A DNA stretch of 64,000 bases from Serinus canaria (taxonomy: Eukaryota; Chordata; Aves; Passeriformes; Fringillidae): positions 3,385,072 through 3,449,071 of the forward strand of contig NC_066329.1 of the NCBI RefSeq assembly GCF_022539315.1, given 5' to 3'. A program made the position numbers and the translations under genes. The number at the start of each line of letters is the position of its first letter. Within the stretch, counting starts at the first letter, position 1. This document shows, piece after piece, positions 29,844 through 42,667 of the stretch. The notes beneath the pieces were generated by a model. That model was not told the DNA's origin, ran no database searches, and saw only the letters and a list, made by a program, of their open reading frames with translations.

Positions 29844-32800
29844 GTGAGCCGCGGGGCCGAGGCCGCGGGGGGCTCCGACCCGGCCGGGCCGCGCCGAGCG
29901 CAGCCCCAGACGGGGCCGGTGTCCCGGGCGGGGGGGGGGGGGCTGCGGCGGGGGCCGGGGCGTGAAGGAGCACGCTGGTGGAGGGGCTGCGGGCTGAGGG
30001 TTCGGCGCGGCTGTGAGGAGGAGGGATTAGGGGGAAAGGAGGAGGGACGGGGCGGCCGGGCTGTGCGGATCCCCCCCGCCGGCAGCCGGGCAGGAGAGGA
30101 TCGCCGGGAGCATTGGCGCGCCTGTCACCCCCTGTCCCGGAGGGCTCCCTGTGAGCTGATCTCTGCACGGCCGGCGCTGTGATCCGCCGGGCCTGGAGAG
30201 GGACAGGAGCTCGTTCACGGCTGCTAGGCTGCAGGTCACCTCTGCCTAAAGGGAGATTTATGCCAGCGCAGGCTGGTAAGTCGGTGGCATGTGTGTGTGT
30301 TTTCACCTAGGGACAATAGGCTTGGTCCGTGTACAGGAAATAAAGCGACGAGGAAGAGACCAGTTCCTTTGGAAAGACATGAAGTATAGTAAATGAGAGG
30401 GCATTTTTTTCTGTGTCCTGACACTGTCTCGGGCCTAGCTGGCAGTGGATAAAGGAGACGAGGTGCAGTTTCTTCCTCTAAATTTGGGGGTTTTGTTCTG
30501 TTGCTGATCACAGCCAAAATACCTCAGATAATTTACCTGCGCATCATCTCTATTGACTTGACCACTGCAGCAATTTATTGTGATATTCTCACTGCATTTT
30601 AAATCCAGTGATGTCATCCAGAGTTGTTTCTTAGATTTTTTTGAAAAAAGTTACTTGTTTTGAAATAAGTCCCTTATTATAAAAGGAAGTAAATCTTAGT
30701 TTTTGACCTTGGTGTGTGCTGAATGTGGAGAAGGGCTTGAGCATGAAACAGACATCCCTGTTTTGAATGGTCCCATTACTTTTCTAAACTTGGAACCCAG
30801 TGGGGTTTTCTGTTCTGCCACAGGTTGAGACTTTGGCAGCCCCTTCTTCCCTCTCGTGTCTCTCCTCTGTCAAGAACCAACATTTGTATCGGTCTTCTGC
30901 TTCTTAGATGTTCTTAATTTTGTTTCACAAGCTCGGTTCAGGCAGTGGTCTGGTCTGCTTTAAAATAGCAGTGAAAAGACAACTCTTTTGACTTAAAAGG
31001 TTGTTTACATATTGACACAGTAAATGAGTATTGGTACAGACTTAGGCAGTTTAATGTAGCTCAGTTAAGTGTGTCTTAGAATGTTTTAATTTCAGAATGA
31101 AATGATAAATTCATAAACTCTTGGATTTGTCAGCTTTCTGGAAAGAAGTAAATGAAACAAAATGTCAGTTATACATTATTTTAATCTTAGCTCATTTGCA
31201 GTTTTGAATGAGTGTTTTTGCCATAGTAATAGTCTAAAGGGAGGATTTTTAACAGAGGCTGAGAGAAGGATTTGCTCTTCTGTAGGTTGTGTGTTTTAGG
31301 GGAATGAAATTGTCATTGAAGGTCTTCACTGTGCTAGGTGGATCTGAAGAATTGAAGTTCTTTCTTACAGTACTGAGGTTGTAGCAGAATGAGGACATGA
31401 TGTGTCTTAAACCTCTATAATTTTAGGTCTTTGTTCTCTATGGTGTCCTCATGGACCTGAGGTTTCTGTCACTTTGCATTTTTACCTGTACTCAGCCTTG
31501 CCTGGGAGCTATGGGAGCAGTGGACAGAGCAAAAATCCAATTTCAGTCATGCTCTCTTCTCTGCGGGCATCTCATTACTTACACTTCTGACAACAACTTC
31601 TAATGGTTTATTTACAGTTGTGATGATGCAGCTCAGAATTGGCCAGTGTTTAAGCAGTTTTAGTAAAAATGTGCATTTTGTCCCCTAGGTAGGCTGGTGC
31701 TCATGTGCAGCAGAGCTGTGCCCAGGGGCTGGTGCAGGAGCTCTCTTTGGAAGTTGGCTGATCCCATCCTGTCCATTTGCCAGACTCTGTGTTGCAAAGG
31801 CAGCTTTCCAAGAACAGGTTGTTGTGTGGTGCAGTGTCCAGCTGCTGTACACATACCTTATTTCACATCTGAAAGTGCCTCATCTGGCATTCAGAACAAT
31901 CCTTACACGCCCTGTCTCTGCAGGGATGGGAACTGGTTCCCAGCTGTAGTAGCACTTCCCTTTTGTCCAGGTGCACAAGGCTTGGCTCCATCTTTTTGTC
32001 CCTACCTGTCTGCATGCATTGTTGAGCCACTGTAGCTTCATAAGGTATGATAAAAGCTTATTGTGGGTTTGATTTTTTGGAAAAAAAAAAGTCTCAGTTG
32101 GGTTAAAAATACTTGGAAAAAAGGTACTTGCCAGCAGTGATTAGTGAACATGAGCATTGGCAAACATGGAAAACAGGGCTGATTACAGTAACTGACAGTC
32201 TTGTTAATGATGATGTTTTCAAGAGATGAGAACTAATTCTCATATTGCTTTATTTATTGGTTTGTAAATATGAATCTGAGATTTAAGGTAGGTTTATATA
32301 TTTATTTTTAATTCCATGTGAACTTTAATTCCTTTCTTTCATTAAGATTCTATAAGAAGGAGAGACTTATGCTTTTCCCCCGTCTCTTTTATAGTTTTAA
32401 ATACTCGAGTTATCTTTTGACACTGTTCCTGTAAGGTATTTCTTCTGACAGCTTCTTTATTTCTTCAGTAGTGCCCACACCTATAACCATCTGTACTTTT
32501 ATTTAACTTTTTTAGTATCTTAAGTCATCTTGCTGAGCCAGTATTTCAGATAGAGGTGTCTTATCCTGAAAGGAGGCTGTGCTGAGAATTTTGCTGGTGA
32601 AGAAGAATACTGTCATCCTGGAAAAACTAATTTTAATGTGAAATGTGGGATAAGTCCCAGATGGAAATACTCTTTCAAAGAATATGGACTTTTAAAAAAG
32701 AAAGGATTTTCGACTCAAGTGCTTGTCAGCAGTGGGTAGAGAAACTTTCTTTTGTCAAATTCCTGCAATAATAAAAGGAAAGGAGAGCTGTGTACAGGAC

Positions 32801-35800
32801 TGCTGCCTGGCAAGGTTGCTCATGATTAGGTAGATTAAATAAGAGCTAAAATTAGTTTTCTGCAAGTGGAATAGAATGGGAGAGGAAAGAGGTTGTTGAA
32901 TACCCATTTTCCCCTTGCTTCCTGTCTGTGCTCCAGCAAGGAAATGGAACAGGGTAATTACAAAAGTTTCTGCTACAGCAGAGGAGGGAATAAGCATGGC
33001 CAGAGCAGTATATATATATGTGTATGTGTGCATGTGTGTGTGTAAGAGATTATTAAATACCAAGAAATTTATCTTCAGGCACCAAACTGTTGGAAGTGTG
33101 ACAGCAGATGAGTATGGAAGCAGCAGGACCTAGATCATTGCTTTTTGAAATACTTGGTCTGTCCTTAGTTTCTAGCATTTTGTGGTGATTTTTTTGTGCT
33201 GGAGCCTATTTAGAAGGCACAGCACCATTCCTATCTTGTTTATCTTCAGTTAGTAGGTGTTTAGTGTTTTTCAAGGCCTGATGTAACACCCCCTTCCTTT
33301 TTACTGCTGCCCAGTCTGGCAATAGAGATTGCTTTGTTCTTTTTTGTTTTGCCCTTTGAATGCACAAAAGATTTTCACAGCTTCCTTCATTGGTGAAGAG
33401 CAAAGAAGGGGATTTCTACACCAAAATGGAATGTTTTTTTAATATTTCCTTTCCAAGATTGTTGTCTAAGGGTAATTTGGATTGCCATGCGTGCGTGCAC
33501 TCTCAGGGTGGTGACTAGGAGGCAGACTGGGAGGGCAAGCTAAGAACAAAAAAAGAAGGCACTGTATTGAGTCACTAATCTTAAGAACAACTGAACTCCC
33601 TCTTAAATGTTATAATCACTGGGATGATTCTTGTATTAGCCATCAAATGTTTCATGAGTGAAATGGTGATATATTTAGAAGCTTCTCTTCATAATGCGCA
33701 GGGTGTGGAAATTAAATCTAATGATGTGTCAGAGTAATCAATAAAACTACTGGGTTTTGGAATAAGTGTAAATGTACAGTGCTGTCTTTGCTCCAGGGAG
33801 AATTCAAATTGGTTGGTGTTAGAAGTCTTTCTGGATTCAGAGGTCTGAGAATTTGCTTTGATTGCAATTAAGCATTTAGCATGCTGCTGCCATGAATTAA
33901 AATGCAGTTTCTTCCAGAAGACTCAGGTGGTGCTTTCAAGTCTTAGTTGGCTGGATTAGGTGTGTATGTGGGAGGGCAGAGAGTAAGAGGAGCTGCAGCT
34001 TGTTGACAGAATGTGTCAAATACTAGTAAAATATTTTTTTGCATTCAAGGTTTTTTCCTTGTTTGCTCAGTTTAGGTTGGGAGACCTTAACTGACTAATT
34101 AAGGTGTTTTGAGGATGGGAGGCAGTTTACAACAGAAACCAAATAATTTGCCTGAATTTTTCAAATACTACACTTGATAGACAGCAGATTGCAAAGCACA
34201 CAGATGAAATTCCGTTGTGCTGCTGTCAAAAATCTGTCATGAAATCCTGGCATGCAAATGTGGAATTTGGCCCTTAATCTTGCATTTTTCAGGAACTGAA
34301 ATTACCAGCCACATTCCATGTTAGGGATTGTTAGAAGCCTCCTGAGAACAAGGATGTCATTGTATGAATGTGCATGAGTATCTAGCATGAGAAAAGTGAG
34401 TTAAACCTCAGTAAATTTGAGAATATCAGGTTTAGAGTTCATATGTTTGTCTTTCAGGACTAGTCTGACTTCACTTGTTTGTTACCCTCCCTGGAGCTTT
34501 TGCTATCTTGGCTGTGTATCATGTAGACAGGGCACTGTCTGCAGCACTGGGCTGGAAGACAAATAAAACAAGGAGCATGGGATAAGTAGAAGTTTACAGT
34601 AACTTGAATGTACATGTGTATAGTGACTGATAAGCACAAGGAAAAAAATCCTTCTGTCAGTGTTTGCTAATTGTAAGGCTGTATTTACTAATATTTTAAT
34701 AATTCTTGAAGAAAAAAATTAAAGTGAAGAACAGAAATCAATATTCTCTTGGTGCTGGTGTGCAGTACCTCTTTTAATTAAGATTTCTGTCACCTATTTT
34801 AATTAAGATTTCTATCACGTCTGCATTTAACCTTTTCAGGGTACTGTGGTAATAAAAGTTAATGGTTCCTTTAGTTTTACCCAGTGACTGGAGATCTGGG
34901 CTAGGATGCAAAAGATCAGTTCCCCCAGGGATTCTGGCTTTGCATCTCTCACCTTCCAGGGTAGTGTTCTCATCACCAAACTATGTGTTATTCAGAGCTT
35001 TGTGTGTCCACTTAAATCTCTTTCACTTCATATAAAATACTGTAAATATTTGCTGGGCCAAGAGGCAGGCATGCCTTTCTGTCTGGGATTGGCAGAGACC
35101 TGGATTCCCTGTCTGGATAAAAACCTGCTTTGGAAGACTGAAGGGTCTGTAGTTGGTGGGGTAGTTCAGGCTGCTTATCTAGGGCTGAAAGGTTGAATTT
35201 CCATGGACAGAAGATGACCTGAATATGACTTCTTGTCACAGGTAAATGAGCGCTTAGGTGTGTGGATCCACCAATATCAATATTGTTGTGGTTTGAGAAT
35301 ACTTGTTGATGGACCTGAGAACATCTCTCTCTTCTGCTGAAACGTAGGATCCAATAAATTGCTTATTTTGTGCACTTTGGGATTTTGGTATGAGTTAAGC
35401 AGCCTGATGCTGTTGGAATTTGAGGAATTTTATGGTGACCAACTGACAAATTAATTGAGAATATTGAATTAAGTTGTGTTTTGGTGAATACCACCATTTT
35501 TAATACTAGATTCAGTCGCTGACAACTCAGTCATTTCTCACTGAAACACAGTGCCAAAAAAAGGGTATTTAGGAAAACTTCCTACAAAAAGTACTTTGAA
35601 AAATGTGTCATGCTTTTTAAAATACAGTGATTTTTGTTTCCTGAACTTTGAAAGAAGAGCAGAGCAGACTGGTCTTTTTCAATATCTTAGCTATTTTATG
35701 TCATTATTTTGATAATGGGATGTGTCAACATCTGTAGCCTAGGTGCCATTGTCTTTATTGTCCCTTGACATTTTATGATGACTCTAAGCATTGTAATATA

Positions 35801-38800
35801 TCTAAAAGCAAATAATTGGTACAAATTGTTTAATCAAAACAGTGTAATTTGATTCTGGTGGCATATGAGGGAAGTTTCCACGAAGAACCAAGGGTGAAAT
35901 TTGTAGAAAGAAGTTGTGCACGTTTTCTTTGTGCTGCTCCATGGCTGCATTGTCAGTGATGAGGACTGAAGTGTGCAGCGAGTCAGGAAGTGCTGGGTGT
36001 GTGTGGAGTGAGGCAGGAGCTGCTGGATGGGATCCAGGCAGTCAGACCCACTCTGCAAGGTGATGATTTAATAAGATTAATGGAGCATATGTGTCATTGC
36101 AACACTTGCTGATTCCCTTTCTCTTTAATTCTTCCAAGGGTGCTTGTGCTGATAATCTCTTCTTTGAAATCTTTTGGTGTCCGTGCCTGAGATACTCAGA
36201 TCTGCCAGACCAGGTTCTCCCTCCCCTGTGTGCCTCCTGAGAGCAGCTCAGCTCTCACGATACATTAAGTGTCTCCCTGTCTGCTAGAACCACCAGGATG
36301 ACATTATCCCAGAGCTCATTAATTGTGTAGCTGTGTTGCTGTCATCTTCATTATTAGATTCTGTTGAGTATTTCTTTTTAGGGCCAGACCCATGCCTCAG
36401 GTCTCAGATTCCCTTGGATAGCCTCCATATCTGTGTGTCACATTAAGGGGTACGGTATAGGCAGGGCTGTCAGAAAGTCGGAAAGGTCTGCCCGCTCTTT
36501 GGAGGGATACTTTGTAACTGATAACCAACCAAATAAACATTGTTAATATCCTACAACAATAAGGATTCAAAATAATGTATGGAATAAGGCTGAAGTGACT
36601 TTTTTTTTCAGAATGTCAGAATGGAGGTCCTTTAAACCATCACAGCCAGTGTCATAAAGTAGGGAGAATGCACTAAGGAGATGATTCTCTACTGTACAGT
36701 GTTATGTTTAAGATTCCATTACTGAAGTTGACAATGTGAAAGTTGGGGAGATAAAATCATCTCTCAGAGTTTGTGTAGGGTAGCATTTTCCCTGACCAGT
36801 GGAATTAAAAGGAAAATTACACTGTTTGACTCTCAGTTTTTCCTACTGTGACTCCAGGTTTGGGTGTTCTTCCTTTACTTCCTGTAGCTTGTTCATAGAC
36901 TTTTGACCCAAAAAGTTATTTTCCCATGCAGGTGGGGACGTAGCCAAAGACTGGGATAGGAGTCTCTTCCATTTTTATGCCATAACCTTTTTCCTGCAGG
37001 CACTTCCACAGTGAAGGTTGTGTGGGGGAAGCAGGAGGAGACCCAGGGGGTTCCACCCTCTGTTTATACACAGTCTTTAACTTTAGCCAGGAGTTGGCAA
37101 GCTTACCTTACTTATTCAAGAAATAAGCTTGATTTCAGGTCATCTAAAAGGAAAAAATAATTCAGTGTTAACTACTGACTGTTAAGGTAAGCACCCTGCA
37201 GTCCTCTTAGTTGAACTCAGTGCTTCTCTGCTTGCTTACTTTGGAAGCCCAAATTTCCTTCTTCATTCCTATGTACTCTGCTGTTTTTTGGACAGAAGTA
37301 TCTTTAAAGAAAGTTCTTTTGTTCATCTGATAACTAACCAGCAGGTGACTTCTAGTAAATTTGCAATGATACATAATTTTAAGAATATTTCAAACTATTT
37401 AAGAAGTTTAGAGATCAGCAGAAATGTTAAGAATTGATAGTGTTTGACTGGAACACAGAAGTCTGGGAGCTCTGCTTCCACCATTTTCTCATGTCAGTAG
37501 TACTGAAAATAGCAGCTTCATGTTAGAATAGCAAAAACTTGTACATGTGGATTCATGGTGCAGTGTGGTTTCAGGTGGTTCAAAAAATCAAATTATCTCA
37601 GCATGTAAATTTGGTGCACGTTTCTCTACAGCCCAGACGGTTTTGCAGAGGGGTTCTCTGCATGGGTTAAGCTAATAGCAAGTGTATATCCTCAGGATTT
37701 ATTTTAATTTTAGTCATTACTGGAATAATAAGCCCAGCTGACTCCAGTTGAGATAGCACAGCTTGGACAAGAACCAGCATTACAAAATGTTTGAGCTCTG
37801 CAGTAGCACAATTAGCAGGACAGAGGTGAACGCAGCAGCTGAATTATGGCTCCACTCTCTTCTGGTGTCTGTGGCTCCTGGCCATCTGACATCCCTTCTG
37901 GTCAGCTAGACAGCCCAGGCTTAAAACTTGATTTAGATTTATCTGGAAACTTTAGTAGTGGCTAGATATTCAACAGTGCATTCTGAGTAATGATTGTAGT
38001 TAGTATCAGCTGGCTGTTGATACAGATCTATTGGCTGTGTAACACCAAAGCTCAATGGTGAATTGTTACACAAAGTGATTTTACTAGAGCCACTTTCAGG
38101 TTACAGTTGTGATTTATCTCACCATCATCTCTGTCAGAGCCATGTGGCAAGATAAAGCAGGTGTAGTGTGACTTAGACTTATTTAGTCAATGGGAAGTCC
38201 CTTCTCTAGGTCACTGTTAGCTAAAGGTGAGGTAGGTGAAGTAGCAGGAGGCAGGGCAGCAAACAGAGCTGGCTTGTGTGGTTTTCTGTAGCCTGTGTTG
38301 CAGACTGGTGAGGTGAGGTGTGTCTGTCTTGCTTTCTAGGTTTGATGGTGCAAGGTCGTTCTGGTCTTTTTTAGAAGTTCAGATTGATGGCTGTGTGCTG
38401 GAGGACAAATTATCTGCTCCCTGAACTCTCCTTGAGGTGGCTGATCCTGCACCTTCACTTGAATAGCTGCTCGCAACAGTTACCACAAAGGGCTAAAAGC
38501 TCTCGCTGGGAACATTATGATCTCTGCAGGGTTTTGAAGATGAAGAGTAGAATCTAATTAAGCTTTATGGTGAAAATAGTTTAAAGAGTGCTTTTTTCCT
38601 CAAGAAAAAGAAAACTTTAAAGCTAAATAGTGAAGAGCTGAGCTTTTTTTTCTTTAATTTTCTGCTAAGTTGACTACTTCTAAAGCAGATGCAGCTGTAA
38701 GCAGTTACAGATGGTACAGAGCAGAAAGATAGTCTTTATCATACTTAAGTGCCTTAGAAGAACCCCAGTGTTAGTACTCCAACTAGTTATCTTTCTCTTT

Positions 38801-41800
38801 ATTTTTATATTTTTGCAGATTAAAAAAGCATGCTACCTTAAAGCTGAATCAAAAGATGAAGAAAGTCTGCCATAAAACCAAAAATATTTCTCTGCAGGGG
38901 GCTTTACTGGAAAAAGTTTCATAAGATTTCCAAAACACCTCTTTAAAGAATGTTCCTACTTTTTGTTGTCACAAGAAAAGCTTCTTAGCTATTTGGGCAA
39001 GAGTTTGTTGAAAAGAGTCTCTGTTCTGCTACCTGTTTTTTGCACCTGGAACTGACTCAGCTGCCATAACACTGGCCCTTGGGTGTGTGAATGTTCTGTG
39101 CTTGCTGCACACTTTGTGAGGCAGCAATCAGGCCTTGGCCAGTTCAGCTCAGGACAACTCAAGACTTTTTTTTTTTTTTTTTTTTTTTTGAGTTTGCCTC
39201 TCAGTAGAAGGTGGCAAAAGCAGGGTGTCTGTTTTGATGGTCAGTATTTTGTATTTTCATGCCAGCTGAATCCTCTTGTGACTTGGTGCAGTTGTGACTA
39301 GTCAAGTTCATTTCAGGATCTCACCAGCCATCATCTCACAACATGAATTTGTCTTAATACAGGGCCAGCATGATTAAAGCTGCTTGAATCTGGCTAGACG
39401 GACTGGTTACAGCTTTGACACAGGAGTGTACTTTTACCACTGTCACTGAAGAGTCATAGTTGGGTGCTGATGGTGTTGACTCATTCTTTTATGGAATGCT
39501 GATAAAATAATATTTCATTCTAGCCAGGCAGTGATAAAGTATGTAATCCTGTACTGTGTGAGTAAAGGAACTCTTCAGTAGCATTCAGAGCTGCTCTTTC
39601 TGACAAGATCATATTGGTCAATTTGACTTTGCCTTGTTGATTGTAGGGCATGACTGTTAAATGCTTTGATTAAACTATTAGTTGTTAGTCTTAATTTTTT
39701 ATCTGACTTCCAAATACATTGCTAAAAAGAGTTTGGATTTCTAAGCACGTAATCAATAAATACCAGTCTCAGTGTCAGAGCTGTGAGGTGTGGTTTTGGA
39801 TTGCCTTTTAAAGTCAACAGTCCAGTCAGTATAGGTGAGAAAACATCCTGTTTTCTGATTTCTGTGATAAAAACAACCAACCCCTTTCATACTAGAAAGC
39901 CCGGTACATCTTGATACCTTAAAAAAAAATTACTAGTATCATGGTATTCTGCATATTTTTAACTTAAGTACAAGAATTGCTGTGGAAATGAAACCTCCAA
40001 ATAAGACTTTTTTATATATATTGGGATGGAAGGATGGGTTTTGTCTTGGAAGAAATGTAGTGTTCAGATCAGTGTCCTCCATACCTGAGGGGACTCTGTA
40101 ATGTCTTTGTACATGAAGTTTTGGGTGAATGTTCTTCCATCAGTTAGGCCAGCTGCTTTTTTTAACCTGTGTAATCTACCAAGTGATGATTCCTAGTTTA
40201 GGGAAAAGGTAGAGACCCTGCAGTCTTTGCTATGGTGTCTTCTGTTCTAGGTGTTAACCCAGTAGTGCCTGCATGTATGTATGTGTTAACCTTTTGTCAC
40301 ATTCTTTGCCAAAACCACCTGTATCTCACAGATAAACCAGCTGTGTGCTTCTGGTACAAGTATTCCTGTTCTTTCTTGCTCTGAACCACTGTTTTTCTTC
40401 AGTTGTTGCATTTGCTTTATGAGGAGGCAGTGACTAGCAAGGAGATGGGATTTGCAGCACATTCTGCTGTCAGAGTTCTGCTCTGCATGACCAACTCTGT
40501 CGCTTACAAAAGAAATGTTATGAATATGAATAAACCCTTCTATTAGTCCTTCACTGCAGTGAGTATTATACTCCAGATGGTTAGAACAAAGTTAGATGGA
40601 AGAATTTCTCTACTGCTGGTATGTTGAGAGTGACCAAGTCCAGAACTGGGCACGGGCTTTGTGGTGGTCTGGGACAGGTTGATCTCCTGGCGTGCAGCTT
40701 TGATTAGAACCCTGGGATGCCTGTGCAAGATGAGGAGCAGGGCTGCAGTTAAGAGCCTGGGGATAAAGGATGGAGCTGGTAAAGGTAAAGAAGTTAAGCA
40801 GGAATTTGCACAGACTGTCTTAGGTAATACTTTGAGAGCAAGTTAGGCCACTCAAGTATCATCTGTGTGGCTTGAGTGAAACTGTACACATCAGAGAGGA
40901 TCAGCTTCATCTTCTGGTTTTGGCTTCTGGATAAGTGTAAGTGATCAGTTATGATATCAAGTAGGAGTATTCCTCTGTGTGCTTGTTAGGAAACCTGTAT
41001 TTTTTGTGTGTGTTCTTTCCTTGTTGCTTCAGATGGAGATAAATCCTTTGGTCTGAACTTTTTTGGTTTAGTCTGTTACCCACCTCCCTGCATCCCATAA
41101 GAAGTCAGATTACAGATTTAGTAAAATTTTTGTCATAAATATTGAAGTAGTCCTTTTGCACAGAGTGTTGTTCCCTGTCCAAGTAAAGCTGCCAAAACTA
41201 TTATACCTTTGTCTTACAGAGCATTACAAGAAGATTTTCAAGGTGAAGTTGTTCATGAGGTCCTCAGAGGTGACCCAGCCTGTCCTGTGTGTGCTGGGTT
41301 ATTTGTGCTGTTCAGCTGGGGCAGTGGCAGCTCTTGGATGGAGCAGTGAGCTCAGCTCACACCTTGGCAGGTGTCAGACGGGCTGAGTGTGCAGAGTCTG
41401 TGCTGCTCTGCCTGGGCTCAGGGACAGTCTGAGCACAGCCTTGCTGTGGGGCTCTTGGCAGAGCAGTGCAGGCCAGCAAGAATTGCCCTGTATATCCTGA
41501 GACTCCTCCCTTTCTACCACATAATAATCTGTTTTCTTTTGTCCTTTTTTGACTGCTTGCTGGCACCGTGACAACCATAACATTCTGTGTACGATGGAAC
41601 ATTGTCAATAAATATGCCCGGGATGATGCGCCTGCCTCAGCTGCACTTTAGATGAACTTAGCCCTGGATCTGCAGCATGTTCTGACTCTTGGGTAATGTG
41701 GCTGTTAGAGGGCCAAGGGAAGGGTGGAGTTGGGCAATTAATTCTGTTGAGTTTTTAGGTTGAACAACCTTATTCAGAAAAATGGCACTTCTGGACTTGG

Positions 41801-42625
41801 TTGGCTGACAGTGTCTGGGATGAGGCTGAATTGCATTGATAGAAGACAGGCTATGTTTTCTTGTGTTAAAGACTCAATTGTCTGGAACCAGGTTCAAATA
41901 ACTTACTGCTCCAGTTCTGGAAGACTCTAATACAGTTCCTTTCATTAGGGTAAAGTATGAAAATTTATTATTCCTTGTTGCTAATAGAAGCCCTTATTTT
42001 GCTTCTTGTGGTTCAGCTGTTGGAAGTTTCTGTAATGGAATTTTTCAGTGCTGTTAGGCAACTGGCCGCTGAATGTCCTGTATCTTGGTACTGCATAGGA
42101 AATGGATAGCTCTGGAAGAGCAGGATTCTAGAACTCCATGACAATCTATTTATAGTGTCTATATGACTAATTTGGAAAGGCTGCAGTGCTATAGTCTTTC
42201 CAAATTTGTTGAAGTGAGATCACAGAACCTCCTGACCCCTCTGGACCCTGAATAATGCCCCAAATCGTCCAAAGAGATCCAACTTCTCCTTCACTTCTGT
42301 GGCTGCTAATTCTTTTGATGACAGTTTGTAAAGAGAGAGGAGCAAAGGAAATAAAAATAGTTGTAGGAATGATGTGAATTCATGGATCTCAGCTAGTGTG
42401 GCACCTTATCAGGGGAGTGATACCCTTTATTTTTTCTGTGCAGGCACTGTAAAAATGAAACAAGTATTTAGATTTTCTTGTAGACACCTGAGGACAGTAA
42501 CTCTGCAAAATGTCCAACTAATAGAAATTCACAGTGCTCTTGTTTTGGAAACAAATTTGCTTTGAGTAGTAGATGTTTTGTAACTAAAAGTGTCTTGGGT
42601 ACACACCGACACAGACCCAGACCCA

Positions 42626-42667
<42 letters not shown>

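Larger units (their letters stand above)
28885..30230 (+). promoter_or_regulatory. SPPL3: SPPL3 CpG-island promoter
   Basis: Large, extremely GC- and CpG-rich island covering the upstream region, the start codon and the beginning of intron 1. It contains two CACGTG boxes, an NRF1-like GCGCCTGCGC near 29355, many GC boxes, and a YY1-like GCCGCCATGTTGG at 29694. No TATA box. Long open frames on both strands here come from composition. The transcription start probably lies between about 29400 and 29700. Confidence 0.85.

Noticed and set aside
28885..30306. 473-codon open frame on the minus strand across the SPPL3 CpG island
   Set aside because: Composition is Gly/Ala/Arg/Pro throughout, as expected of CpG-rich DNA lacking stop codons. 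It overlaps the SPPL3 start and resembles no protein family.
39166..39189. Poly(T) as the tail of a retroposed copy
   Set aside because: No retrogene or LINE body adjoins it and no target-site duplication is evident.
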